Shown in pieces: positions 1 through 8,983 of a DNA stretch of 64,000 nucleotides. The stretch is from positions 1 to 64,000 of the forward strand of contig JARLHR010000216.1 in the NCBI GenBank assembly GCA_031292145.1. The letters are read 5' to 3'. The stretch is from Clostridium sp. GTDB lineage: Bacteria; Bacillota; Clostridia; Clostridiales; Clostridiaceae. Positions within the stretch are counted from its first letter, which is position 1, and each line of letters starts with the position of its first letter. The notes beneath the pieces were generated by a model that saw nothing but the letters and a program-made list of their open reading frames with translations, was not told the DNA's origin and ran no database searches. The translations under genes and the position numbers were made by a program.

Positions 1-358
1 CCCAAAAATCCTTATATCTTATAAAGAAATCTTTATATTTAGATTCATCCTTTTTTTCTTGAAAATCTTTAAAAAAATCAGATTGTCTTGAAATATGATT
101 TACCATAAAATCATACATTAAATAATTGTTTTTGCTTATTTCTTTAACATCTTCAATATCTCCAAAAGCTTCATCTACCATATCATATCTCATAGGTGCA
201 AAGCCTCTATCCCCTGATGATGGAAAGAAAGGAAGAATATGAACGCCTCCAATAGCCCCAGCATAATGTTCATCTAAAACTTCTTTTAAATCTTTTAAAT
301 TCTTTCCTAAACTATCTGCATAAGTTATAAGCATAATTTCATTTTTTATTTTATTCAT
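1..358 (-). CDS. gtfA: Sucrose phosphorylase, N-terminal part (runs off the left edge)
   Basis: This is the first 119 codons of a GH13 sucrose phosphorylase, which splits sucrose with phosphate into glucose-1-phosphate and fructose in the cytoplasm. I translated the minus strand from the ATG at 358. The N-terminus reads [15 protein letters not shown], followed by [19 protein letters not shown], the strand-1/strand-2 signature of the sucrose phosphorylase subfamily, then the family-typical [18 protein letters not shown] ribosome binding site AAGGAG lies just upstream. It is the last visible gene of the sugar-uptake cluster (binding protein, two permeases, GH32, chemoreceptor, this gene). A 170-bp gap before it could hold its own promoter. 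The catalytic Asp/Glu residues lie beyond the window, so intactness cannot be judged. Confidence 0.9.
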   Translation of the reverse strand, partial: MNKIKNEIMLITYADSLGKNLKDLKEVLDEHYAGAIGGVHILPFFPSSGDRGFAPMRYDMVDEAFGDIEDVKEISKNNYLMYDFMVNHISRQSDFFKDFQEKKDESKYKDFFIRYKDFW

Positions 359-528
359 ATCAATTCTCCTTTTTAATATAAAATCTCTATTTAAAATTTT
401 GTAGTTTCTTTCATTTATGCATTAGCTTGTACATTTCTATATAATTACTAAAATATTGACAAAGTTCATGCACTTTACTGTAACTTTTCTTTGTTCATTA
501 ATTTAAAGCATACCGTTAAACCTTATAC

Positions 529-2583
529 TTATATTTTAAACAAAAGTATAGATTTATTTAGAGCCTGAATAGCTTCATATAATTCATTTGATAAAGAAGC
601 TAATTCTTGAGCCGATGCACTTTCTTCTTCAACTGAGGCTAAAACTTCTTCTGTAGCAGCTGATGATTCCTCTGCAAGAACCGAAATATTCTCTACCGCT
701 TCAATTGTATTTTCTTTAAAACTATATATATCATTCATTACATTAGTAACATTTTCTACCTGCAATGAGATATTTTCTGTTGATTCTACAATATTTCTAA
801 AAGCCTCATCTGCATTCTTAACAGATCTTTCTTGTTCATTAAATATATCATTGGCCTGCTGAACTAAATTAACAGTATTTCTAGTTTTATCTTGAATATT
901 ATTTATAATATTAGCTATCATCGTAGTTGCTTCTTTTGACTGCTCTGACAGTTTTTTAATTTCATTTGCAACCACAGCAAAACCTTTACCTGCCTCCCCA
1001 ACCCTAGCTGCTTCAATAGATGCATTTAAAGATAAAAGGCTTGTTTGATCACTGATTGATTTTATAACTTCAATTATTTTCCCTATTTCTTTAGAACTAT
1101 TATTTAAATCGTATATATCTGCATTAATTTCCTGCACCATTGTTACTGACATTCTAGTTCTTTCATTTAATTCACTGACTGCTAAAATAGACGAATTTCC
1201 AATTTGCTTTGCTTCATTAGAAATATTCTTTACCATCTTTGTACTCTCCATAACAGTATCTATTTTTTCAGCTAAAATCCTTATTTGATCTATGGCTTCG
1301 CTAGAATTTTTTGCTTGCTCTGTAGATCCTGTTGCTATCTCTCCAATTGCCATAGAAATTTGTTCTGTAGCTTCGGCCGATTCCTTTGAAATTTCGGCTA
1401 CATCTTCTACATTCTTTATAACCTTATTGGATACTTGGCTTACTTCTTCAATGAGTGCTTTTATTTTTTTAATCATTATATTGAAACTACTACTTAAGTT
1501 TCCTATTTCATCAAGTTTTTTATAATCTAATACTACTGTTAAATCCCCATCTTCTGCTTTTTTCATTAGCTTCATTATGCTGCTAATTGGCTTAATTATC
1601 CCACGTGCTATATACAGACCAATTACCATTGCTATAATTCCACATATTACTCCAACTATTAACGTAAATATTCCAGACAACCTAATATCACTTATAAGCG
1701 TATTCATTGGAACTTCAGATATAACCTTCCATCCATTATCACAAGTACTAAACGTAATTAGATTGTTATCTTTTACAAAATTCCCATTTGCTTCTTTGCT
1801 ATATACTCCATCTATAATGTTACTTAAAGTATCACTATTAGTGCTCTTATCATCAATGTTAAAAATAACATTTTTATTTTCATCTACTATTTGAATGTTA
1901 TTATTCTTATCTAACTTCATTTTTTCAAAAAGATTTCCAAAGGCATTTGTTTTAATTGACATTACTAATATGCCATTATCACTTTTTCTGATTGTATCCT
2001 TATATTCCCTCATTAAGAATATTTCAGAATTATCATTAATACCTGTAACCCAGTATACTTTATCCTCGTTTTTTCTTATTTCATTATATAATGAAGAATT
2101 CTTCAATTTATTTTTGATGTAATCCTGTGAATGAGTATCCACTGAACCTAAGATCTTACCATCTGACTGAACAATGCAAAAAGTTGAAATATTCCCATCC
2201 GAGTTAGCTATAGATGTAAGAATCCCTTCAGCTTCCTTACTTTTTAACATGTTATCATAAGAAAAACCATCTGAATTCATTTCCTTCATCAATTCAGCTA
2301 AATTAGAATTTGTTATGACTAAAGTTGTCTTGTTAACATATTCATTTATGAAGGAAGTAACATTCATATTTATTTGATTTAATAATTGTTCTGAAAAAGT
2401 AGATACTTTCTTTTCTACAGTATTTTCAGCTACTATATATGAAAAGCTTCCAACTATCATTATAGGTAATATAGCCATTATTAAAAATGAGGACATTAAT
2501 TTTGTTTTTATAGTCGCTGACCTTTTAAACTTTATTTTTTTATCTTTTTTTATTTTTTGTATAAGCAGCATCACTTTTCCCAT
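529..2583 (-). CDS. Methyl-accepting chemotaxis protein (dCache-HAMP-MA)
   Basis: Transmembrane chemoreceptor of 684 residues. A basic N-terminus precedes membrane segment 1 (about 27-52). An extracytoplasmic Cache-type sensor domain follows (about 53-300), then membrane segment 2 (about 303-328), HAMP (about 326-380) and a long MA signalling coiled coil. The coiled coil contains the conserved hairpin tip ([20 protein letters not shown], about 523-545) that binds CheA and CheW. The C-terminal half is rich in Glu/Ala/Ser heptads typical of methylation helices. It sits between the GH32 hydrolase and the sucrose phosphorylase on the same strand, about 120 bp after the hydrolase start region. This suggests, but does not prove, that it senses the imported sugar or its binding protein. 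No CheR/CheB pentapeptide tether is seen at the C-terminus. Confidence 0.93.
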   Translation of the reverse strand: MGKVMLLIQKIKKDKKIKFKRSATIKTKLMSSFLIMAILPIMIVGSFSYIVAENTVEKKVSTFSEQLLNQINMNVTSFINEYVNKTTLVITNSNLAELMKEMNSDGFSYDNMLKSKEAEGILTSIANSDGNISTFCIVQSDGKILGSVDTHSQDYIKNKLKNSSLYNEIRKNEDKVYWVTGINDNSEIFLMREYKDTIRKSDNGILVMSIKTNAFGNLFEKMKLDKNNNIQIVDENKNVIFNIDDKSTNSDTLSNIIDGVYSKEANGNFVKDNNLITFSTCDNGWKVISEVPMNTLISDIRLSGIFTLIVGVICGIIAMVIGLYIARGIIKPISSIMKLMKKAEDGDLTVVLDYKKLDEIGNLSSSFNIMIKKIKALIEEVSQVSNKVIKNVEDVAEISKESAEATEQISMAIGEIATGSTEQAKNSSEAIDQIRILAEKIDTVMESTKMVKNISNEAKQIGNSSILAVSELNERTRMSVTMVQEINADIYDLNNSSKEIGKIIEVIKSISDQTSLLSLNASIEAARVGEAGKGFAVVANEIKKLSEQSKEATTMIANIINNIQDKTRNTVNLVQQANDIFNEQERSVKNADEAFRNIVESTENISLQVENVTNVMNDIYSFKENTIEAVENISVLAEESSAATEEVLASVEEESASAQELASLSNELYEAIQALNKSILLFKI

Positions 2584-2704
2584 ATTTATTCATCCCCTGT
2601 TAGTTAATATATTTTTTATTATTCTGTTATTTAATTTGATTAACTCACAAAAGTCTGCTCTTCTGCATTAAAGATGAATACAAAAAATGCTTTATCAATG
2701 TAAA

Positions 2705-4165
2705 TCATTCTATATCCCATTTTTGTAAAAGCTCTATATTACATTCTCCCTTTGAAAATGCCTTAATTCCTTTAGCATCTTCACTTGGATATATAAGACT
2801 TGTCATTACCTTTTCCCCATCATTAATAAATACTTCAACAGAGCATTTATCAACAAATATACGAAGTTTTAATTTGTTATTTATTAAATAAACTTCTGTT
2901 TTTCTTTCACCTTTATGCCCAATGCCTGATTTATCAATATTAAATACAAACAACTCATCTTTTTTTCCGTATGATAAAACTGTCTCTTCATAATCATTCA
3001 CTCTTAACTTTAAACCAAATTCATCAGCTTCTTTAGCATCATAAATTATCTCAAGTTCATAACTATCCCCATAAATTTCAAGGTCTTTTTCTCCATTTAC
3101 TTTAATATCCTTTAAAATAACCTCATTAGTTCTATGCTTTTGAATTTCATCAACCGGCTTAAAATATAATCTAGTATCTTTCAAAATTACTTCTCTTGGA
3201 ATTGTCATAGCTCCAGCCCAGTTATGTCCATTACTATATGTCGGATATTCCTTTTCCCACATAGTCATCCAACCTACCATAATTCTTCTGCCTTTGCTGT
3301 CAACAGTTGTCTGAGGTGCATAAAAATTAAAACCATAATCAACCGGGTAAAAATCATTAAATTCAAATTTCCCTACATTATAATCCAAGTTTCCTATCAT
3401 ATATACGCAAGAGTAAATATTAGTAAAATCAGCATCTTTTACTTTAAAATATTGAGGAGACACAATAAGAACCTCTTTATCTTGTAATGAAAATAGGTCT
3501 GGGCATTCCCAATTTTCTCCTATATCACCATTACTTTTTGCTACAACATTCACAAATTCCCAGTTTATCAAATCACTAGATTTATACATTAGAACTTGTC
3601 CATTTCCACATTTATCATTGGATCCCAAAAAAGTATAATAACAATCTCCAACCTTGTAGGTTTTTGGATCGCGAATATCTTTTTTAGATGAATTCTCTGG
3701 CACTTGATAAGAATCTATTACAGGATTTTTTAATTTTGCGAAACCAATTCCATCTTCTGAATAAGCTAAACATTGTAATTGTTTATAATCCTCCTTGACA
3801 TTAGGCCCTGTGCTTACATGACCTGTATATATAAGATATAATTTTTCATCTTTTTCTACCGCACTTCCAGAAAAGCATCCATCCTTATCAAATTCTTCAT
3901 CTGGCGCTAAAGCTATAGGTAGATAATCCCACTTTATCAAATCCTTACTTATTGCATGGCCCCAATGCATAGGACCCCAAACAGCTTTATGTGGATTATG
4001 TTGATAGAATAAGTGATAATTATCCTTATATTGAATGAACCCATTAGGATCATTAATCCAGCCATATTCCCCCATCAAATGATAGTTAAGCCTATATTGG
4101 CTATTTATCTTATGTTTGTTTTCTTTAATATATTGATCTGCCTTATCCTTTTTATTCCTACACAT
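2705..4165 (-). CDS. sacA: Sucrose hydrolase / beta-fructofuranosidase, GH32
   Basis: Cytoplasmic GH32 enzyme of 486 residues that hydrolyses beta-fructofuranosides (sucrose, possibly sucrose-6-phosphate or short fructans). The five-bladed propeller carries the three catalytic motifs: WINDPNGF with the nucleophile Asp near residue 40, RDP near 165 (transition-state stabiliser) and WECPDLF near 222 (acid/base Glu). The C-terminal beta-sandwich follows from about 340 (RIFVDKCSVEVFINDGEKV). There is no signal peptide, so it acts on imported sugar. The start is supported by GGGAGAG six bases upstream of ATG. It lies 24 bp after the permease gene, so it is probably cotranscribed with the importer. 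Because the importer is an ABC type and not a PTS, the physiological substrate is probably unphosphorylated sucrose. scrB would be an alternative name. Confidence 0.93.
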   Translation of the reverse strand: MCRNKKDKADQYIKENKHKINSQYRLNYHLMGEYGWINDPNGFIQYKDNYHLFYQHNPHKAVWGPMHWGHAISKDLIKWDYLPIALAPDEEFDKDGCFSGSAVEKDEKLYLIYTGHVSTGPNVKEDYKQLQCLAYSEDGIGFAKLKNPVIDSYQVPENSSKKDIRDPKTYKVGDCYYTFLGSNDKCGNGQVLMYKSSDLINWEFVNVVAKSNGDIGENWECPDLFSLQDKEVLIVSPQYFKVKDADFTNIYSCVYMIGNLDYNVGKFEFNDFYPVDYGFNFYAPQTTVDSKGRRIMVGWMTMWEKEYPTYSNGHNWAGAMTIPREVILKDTRLYFKPVDEIQKHRTNEVILKDIKVNGEKDLEIYGDSYELEIIYDAKEADEFGLKLRVNDYEETVLSYGKKDELFVFNIDKSGIGHKGERKTEVYLINNKLKLRIFVDKCSVEVFINDGEKVMTSLIYPSEDAKGIKAFSKGECNIELLQKWDIE

Positions 4166-4189
4166 TTTCTACTCTCCCGTAAAAGTTTT

Positions 4190-5017
4190 TTATTTTATAG
4201 ATCCCTGTAAAACTCCACCTATAATGCTCTTTTGCAACAATAAGTAAATTATTAATACTGGAAGAATTGATAACATTAAGGCTGACATTGATAAACCGTA
4301 ATCTGTAGTATAAGTACCATTGAAAGCGTATGTTGATAATTGCAGAGTTCTTTCATTTGGAGCTATCAATATTAATGATGGTAATAAGAAGTCATTCCAT
4401 ATCCATAACACATCTAAAGTAGTTATAGTCATAGTTATAGGCTTCATAATAGGAAATACAATTTGCCAAAAAGTTTGAAATCTTGTAGCACCATCTATCA
4501 TAGCAGCTTCTTCTAACTCTACTGGTATACTTTTAATAAATCCATGATACATAAATACTGCTAAGGACATTCCAAAACCTAAATACATATAAATCAATGC
4601 CCATTTAGTATTAAGCATTCCCATTGATCCATAAATCGATACTAAAGGTATCATTATTCCCTGGAATGGAATAATCATTGATAAAACCATTGCAAAAAAT
4701 ATAAATTTATTGAATTTCCAATCCTTTCTTACTAATATATAAGCAGTCATTGAAGAAAAAATAATTATTATAAGCACGCTTAACACAGTTATTATTAGTG
4801 TATTAATAAATGCATGACTATAATTCATTTTTTCAAAAGCGTCAATATAATTAGTAAATTTAAAAGTGCTTGGTAATGCTAATGGGTTAGCAATTACATC
4901 CTTTCTAGCTTTAAATGAATTTATTAAAACAAAGATGAATGGTACTATATATACAAGTAGAAGACCTGATATAACTAGATACTTTATAATATTGGCTATT
5001 AATTTCTTATTTTTCAT
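4190..5017 (-). CDS. msmG: Sugar ABC transporter permease (MalG/MsmG type)
   Basis: Inner-membrane permease of 275 residues with six predicted membrane helices. The cytoplasmic EAA loop is seen near residue 170 (EEAAMIDGATRFQTFWQIV), where it docks to the ATPase. The N-terminal helix is followed by the usual FNSFKARKDVIANP-type periplasmic segment of the MalG branch. Its ATG overlaps the stop codon of the upstream permease by one base (TAATG), so the two are translationally coupled and form the channel heterodimer. No ATP-binding subunit is encoded nearby. In related Firmicutes the MsmK/MsmX ATPase is shared between several importers and encoded elsewhere. Substrate by context: sucrose or a sucrose-containing oligosaccharide. 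Confidence 0.92.
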   Translation of the reverse strand: MKNKKLIANIIKYLVISGLLLVYIVPFIFVLINSFKARKDVIANPLALPSTFKFTNYIDAFEKMNYSHAFINTLIITVLSVLIIIIFSSMTAYILVRKDWKFNKFIFFAMVLSMIIPFQGIMIPLVSIYGSMGMLNTKWALIYMYLGFGMSLAVFMYHGFIKSIPVELEEAAMIDGATRFQTFWQIVFPIMKPITMTITTLDVLWIWNDFLLPSLILIAPNERTLQLSTYAFNGTYTTDYGLSMSALMLSILPVLIIYLLLQKSIIGGVLQGSIK

Positions 5018-5907
5018 TACGCTTCTACCTCCATCTTCTTAGTTGTATAAACTTGGAATAATGATATTGCAGCAACAATTATAAATAGAACAAATGCTTC
5101 TGCCTGCCCAACACCATATTGTTGTGATAAGAATGCCTTATTATAAACATGCATTGATATCATTTCAGTCATTTGATATGGCCCACCTTTAGTAAGTGAA
5201 AGATTTACATCATAAACCATGAAACTTCTTTGTAAGCTTAAAAATAAACAAACAGTAAATGATGGTATCATCATAGGAAGTGTTACGCTTATCATTTTTC
5301 TCAAACTACTTGCTCCATCTATACTTGCTGCTTCTAATATATCTTTAGGTACATTCATAAAACCTGCTACATATATAATCATCAAATAGCCTGAATATTG
5401 CCAAACTGTTACAATAATTAAAGTCCAAAGTGCTTTATTCGGATCTGCGAGCCATGAACTCGAAAAAATTGGAAGATTAAAATTATTACCTATATAAACT
5501 AATATATTAGAAAATACAAACTGCCAAATAAATCCAAGTATTATTCCACCAATAAGATTTGGTGTAAAGAATCCTGCTCTATAAAAATTTTGACCTTTCA
5601 TTCCGCTTGTTAATGCATATGCAAGTAAAAATGCTATTATATTCATAAGTATTACAGCTGCAATAGCATACTTAAATGTTAATAACAAAGAATTCCAAAA
5701 CACTCCATCTTTGAATACCTCTGTATAATTTTGAAATCCAATAAAATTATGAGCATCTGATACACCGTTCCAATTTGTAAAAGTTAAATAAATACCATAT
5801 AAAAATGGTATAATCATAACTGTAAAAAATGCAAACGTACCCGGTCCTGCATATACAAGATAAGTTTTTAATTTACCAAGAAAGCTTTTTTCGTTTGTCA
5901 TATCCAC
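5017..5907 (-). CDS. msmF: Sugar ABC transporter permease (MalF/MsmF type)
   Basis: Partner permease of 296 residues with six membrane helices. The EAA loop is near residue 194 (LEAASIDGASSLRKMISVTL). The first helix begins near residue 18 (YAGPGTFAFFTVMIIPFLYG), typical of MalF-branch permeases of the CUT1 family. It is coupled to the following permease by a one-base stop/start overlap. Upstream, a 152-bp gap separates it from the binding-protein gene. That gap contains a copy of the dispersed palindromic repeat (5919-5979), which could lower permease mRNA relative to the binding protein. The start has a good site (AGGAGG about eight bases upstream). Confidence 0.92.
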   Translation of the reverse strand: MDMTNEKSFLGKLKTYLVYAGPGTFAFFTVMIIPFLYGIYLTFTNWNGVSDAHNFIGFQNYTEVFKDGVFWNSLLLTFKYAIAAVILMNIIAFLLAYALTSGMKGQNFYRAGFFTPNLIGGIILGFIWQFVFSNILVYIGNNFNLPIFSSSWLADPNKALWTLIIVTVWQYSGYLMIIYVAGFMNVPKDILEAASIDGASSLRKMISVTLPMMIPSFTVCLFLSLQRSFMVYDVNLSLTKGGPYQMTEMISMHVYNKAFLSQQYGVGQAEAFVLFIIVAAISLFQVYTTKKMEVEA

Positions 5908-5918
5908 TACTCCTCCTA

Positions 5919-5979
5919 TAAGTCATATTCAAAAAGATAATAAGTCAGCATGCTAGTCTATTTTCTTTCATATGCCTAA
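5919..5979. repeat. Dispersed palindromic repeat, copy in the sugar operon
   Basis: Imperfect 61-bp palindrome with left arm TAAGTCATATTC and right arm TTTCATATGCCTAAA around a short GCATGC centre. It is a diverged member of the TAAGGCACATGAAAG family found about ten times in this window. It sits between msmE and msmF, inside one transcription unit, where the folded RNA could act as an attenuator or mRNA-stabilising hairpin. Confidence 0.7.
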
Positions 5980-6059
5980 AACTTTATTATATCCTTATAT
6001 TGAATAACGGATATTCGTAAATACGCCTATCCGCTATTTTATTTTATTTCATTATGTTA

Positions 6060-7367
6060 TTATTTAACGTTCTTCCAGTAATTTTGAATATCAGTAGCTA
6101 AAGCTGCTTTATCGCTCTTACCATCAAGATATTTTTGCATTGCTCCACCAAGTTGTGCCCAATGATCTCCTGGTAATGTTGTCATAGGTGCTATAACTTT
6201 TTTGTTTTGCATATATTGCTTTATTGATTTTCCAAGAGGATCAGCTATTTCTAATTTGATATTTGAGAAAGCTGGTATTAAATTAGCTTTATTAACTAAG
6301 AAATCTTGACCATTGTCACTATATACTAACCATTCTAAGAATTTCTTTGCTGCTGCTTGTTGATCTGCATCATTGTTTTTAGTATCTACACCAATAAATT
6401 TAGATGAACCTGCATATATTTGTGAATTACCATAATCATCTGCATTGTTGCTCACTGGAACTGGTATAAATCCATATTGTCCATTAGCTTGGTCAAATTC
6501 TTTAATTTGTGGCCATGCCCAGTTACCCATAAACCAGAAAGCTGCTTTGCCTGTACCTAAATATTCAGGTGCCTTTTCGTAAGTTCCAGCAAGTGGTGCG
6601 GCTTTATCTATGTTATTTGCTTTTAAAACATCAAAAGTTGTCATTACTCCGTTGAATACAGCATTGCTACTTAAATCAACTTTTCCAGCCTTTATATCTT
6701 GTACAAATTTATCCGCTGATCCAGCATCTTTTGATTGATCTAGATATGCTATTGGTAGGAAATGTGCTCCTAATGACCAATCCATTGGTGAAAGAACCAT
6801 AGGCGACACTCCAATACCTTGTATTTTTTGGAATGCTGCTTCTAAATCCTTAGTAGTTTTGATAGAAGCTGGATCAACTGAAGCTTTATCTAATACTGCT
6901 TTGTTATATATTAATCCATATCCTTCAATAGCTAATGGGAATCCCACTTGCTTTCCATCTATTTTAGCTGCATCTAAAGTTCCTTCTGTTGCATCTTTAA
7001 CCCATTTTTCAGACGAAAGATCTGCAAACTTATCTGCAAACTTAGGAATGTCATTAGGGTCAAGCATGCTTAAAGATGGTGCATTTCCGGCTGCATACAT
7101 AGAAGACACCTTTTGGAATGGCGATTCCCCTGCACCAGCTTGAACAATATCTACTGTTATATTAGGATTTTCTTTTGTAAAAGCTTTTGTTGCATCTTCT
7201 AATTGAGTTGCAATTTCTCCCTTTGTGTTAAGAAATGTTATTTTTACATTTTTTCCTGAAGATCCTTTATCATTAGTTGAACTTCCGCCACTAGATCCAC
7301 ACCCAGCTAATAAAGAAACTGTTAAAATACCTGTTGTTAAGATAGAGATTAATTTTGACTTTTTCAT
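6060..7367 (-). CDS. msmE: Sugar ABC transporter substrate-binding lipoprotein
   Basis: CUT1-family extracellular solute-binding protein of 435 residues. A lipoprotein signal (basic MKKSK, hydrophobic stretch, lipobox SLLAGC with the acylated Cys near 23) is followed by a Ser/Gly-rich linker and the two-lobe binding fold (about 43-435). It would be anchored on the outer face of the membrane and deliver an oligosaccharide to the two permeases. It is the first gene of the operon. A consensus promoter lies about 150 bp upstream, with an operator-like palindrome and a cre-like site, consistent with induction by sugar via the adjacent LacI-type regulator and with catabolite repression. Sucrose as ligand is inferred from the GH32 and phosphorylase genes downstream. 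Confidence 0.93.
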   Translation of the reverse strand: MKKSKLISILTTGILTVSLLAGCGSSGGSSTNDKGSSGKNVKITFLNTKGEIATQLEDATKAFTKENPNITVDIVQAGAGESPFQKVSSMYAAGNAPSLSMLDPNDIPKFADKFADLSSEKWVKDATEGTLDAAKIDGKQVGFPLAIEGYGLIYNKAVLDKASVDPASIKTTKDLEAAFQKIQGIGVSPMVLSPMDWSLGAHFLPIAYLDQSKDAGSADKFVQDIKAGKVDLSSNAVFNGVMTTFDVLKANNIDKAAPLAGTYEKAPEYLGTGKAAFWFMGNWAWPQIKEFDQANGQYGFIPVPVSNNADDYGNSQIYAGSSKFIGVDTKNNDADQQAAAKKFLEWLVYSDNGQDFLVNKANLIPAFSNIKLEIADPLGKSIKQYMQNKKVIAPMTTLPGDHWAQLGGAMQKYLDGKSDKAALATDIQNYWKNVK

Positions 7368-7492
7368 AATATTCCCCCCATTTGATATTTGTTTAAATCT
7401 TTACTTTGAAATTATATATAAATAACTTTCTCCAATCCTTAATTTCCAAGAATGGACTAAATTATAAATATCATTATTAAATTATTAATTTT

Positions 7493-7506
7493 TGAAAACA
7501 TTTACT
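7493..7506 (-). promoter_or_regulatory. cre-like site (CcpA) downstream of the msm promoter
   Basis: TGAAAACATTTACT resembles the CcpA catabolite-response consensus TGWAAACGWTTWCA, with two differences (central CG read as CA, last base T). It lies within about 20 bp after the start site expected from the promoter at 7517-7545, a usual place for CcpA repression. Assignment rests on motif and position only. Confidence 0.4.
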
Positions 7507-7516
7507 TATTGAAATT

Positions 7517-7545
7517 ATTATATTACTATATTAACAATATGTCAA
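7517..7545 (-). promoter_or_regulatory. Sigma-A promoter of the sugar-uptake operon
   Basis: On the minus strand TTGACA (7545-7540) and TATAAT (7522-7517) are separated by exactly 17 bp, a full consensus vegetative promoter reading towards the binding-protein gene. The 5' untranslated leader would be about 140 bases. A strong promoter of this kind needs a repressor for control, which the overlapping operator-like palindrome can supply. Confidence 0.8.
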
Positions 7546-7555
7546 CCGGCCGCCA
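7540..7555. promoter_or_regulatory. Probable LacI-family operator overlapping the -35 box
   Basis: TGTCAACCGGCCGCCA is a GC-rich island in very AT-rich DNA. It has a central CCGG and imperfect two-fold symmetry: the left half TGTCAACC would need GGTTGACA, and five of eight positions match. LacI/GalR proteins bind such palindromes with a central CG. It covers the -35 hexamer, so binding would block RNA polymerase. The probable binder is the divergent regulator at 8003. Confidence 0.55.
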
Positions 7556-8002
7556 TATATTTTTAAAAATTTTTTTGATATTTTTTTAGACTTAACAAAT
7601 TCAAAATTTCTTTTTTCTTATAATCTAACTTTTGCAACTTCTCTGTTTTCTATGATACTTCACAAAAATTAATTTCACATTAAAGTCACTCTAAAAAAAT
7701 CGTAATAAACCTTATATATTCTACACTTACTACACTTTATTGAAAATCAATATTTTTTTAAAACTATAAATATTAACTAATATTATTTTTTTATCTAAAT
7801 AACACAACCCCGATATTTCTCCTGCTATTCCACTCTAATTTCAAGTACTTACACTTGGATTTTTGCACACCAAAAGTTTGCGTAAAATTGTAATTTTCAC
7901 ATAATTTCATGAAAATAAATGTCAACATGTTACTATAGATTTTTTTCTCACTTCACGTTATATTTAATATAGTAAGTTTTTAATATGTAAGGAAGTGATT
8001 TT

Positions 8003-8983
8003 TTGCCTAATATAAAGGATGTTGCTAATCACGCAGGTGTTTCAGTAACAACAGTATCTAGAATTATGAACAATAGAGGCTATATCTCTGAAAAAACAAG
8101 GAAGAAAGTATATGATGCCATGGAAGAATTAAATTATCATCCAAATGAAATGGCTAAAAGTTTATATACAAAAAAATCTAATTTAATTGGATTAATATTA
8201 CCGGATGTAAGCATTCCCTTTTATTCTGAAGAAGCAAAACATATAGAAGAAGCTTTATATATGAATGGTTATAAACTCCTTTTATGTAATGCAAGTAACA
8301 ATTGCATTCGTGAAAAAGAATATATAGCTATGCTACAAAGAAATCAAGTTGACGGTATAATCATCGGTAGCCACACTTTAAAATTAGAGGAATATACCAA
8401 ATTGAAACTTCCAATTGTTGCTTTAGATAGATTTCTTGGAAAAGATATCCCTGTAATCTCCGCCGATCATACTCAGGGAGGTTGCTTAGCAGCCAACGAA
8501 TTTATACGTTGCGGTTGCAAAAACGTTCTTCAATTTATAGGAAATAGCCAAGTAGCTACACCTGCAAATGAAAAAAACTTTACCTTCTCTGAAATAATGA
8601 AAAAAAATAATATTAATTGTGTAGATGTGGAATTTCCAGTAAATTTCTTTTCATTTGAAAATTATCTACCTTTCATAAGAACAGCATTGGATGCTAATCC
8701 AAACATTGATGGTATATTTGCTGTGGATACAATAGCATTTGCAGTAATAAAAGAGCTATTATCTCGTAACCTTAAAGTGCCTGATGATGTGAAAATAATA
8801 GGATATGATGGAATTGCAATAGGTAGTATTATACCACCTATTCTTACAACAATTAAGCAGCCAATAAGGGATATTGCAAATTCAGCTGTGTCAACCCTTC
8901 TATATCTTATTAACAATGATAATACTATAACTCCTGGCAACATAAAATTGCCTGTTATGCTATCTCAAGGACAGACAACTTAA
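8003..8983 (+). CDS. LacI-family transcriptional regulator of the sugar locus
   Basis: Repressor of 326 residues. The N-terminal helix-turn-helix with hinge (IKDVANHAGVSVTTVSRIMN, about 4-23, then YHPNEMAKSL) binds DNA, and the C-terminal periplasmic-binding-protein-like domain (about 60-326) binds a sugar effector. The start is a TTG at 8003, chosen because GGAAGTG lies six bases upstream and the protein then begins exactly at the family's conserved PNIKDVA. It is divergent from the sugar operon with 635 bp between them, which fits a dedicated repressor. It resembles sucrose/ribose-type LacI proteins (ScrR/RbsR), but the effector cannot be read from sequence. Downstream lies an unusual tandem palindrome (9028-9063). 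Confidence 0.92.
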   Translation: MPNIKDVANHAGVSVTTVSRIMNNRGYISEKTRKKVYDAMEELNYHPNEMAKSLYTKKSNLIGLILPDVSIPFYSEEAKHIEEALYMNGYKLLLCNASNNCIREKEYIAMLQRNQVDGIIIGSHTLKLEEYTKLKLPIVALDRFLGKDIPVISADHTQGGCLAANEFIRCGCKNVLQFIGNSQVATPANEKNFTFSEIMKKNNINCVDVEFPVNFFSFENYLPFIRTALDANPNIDGIFAVDTIAFAVIKELLSRNLKVPDDVKIIGYDGIAIGSIIPPILTTIKQPIRDIANSAVSTLLYLINNDNTITPGNIKLPVMLSQGQTT

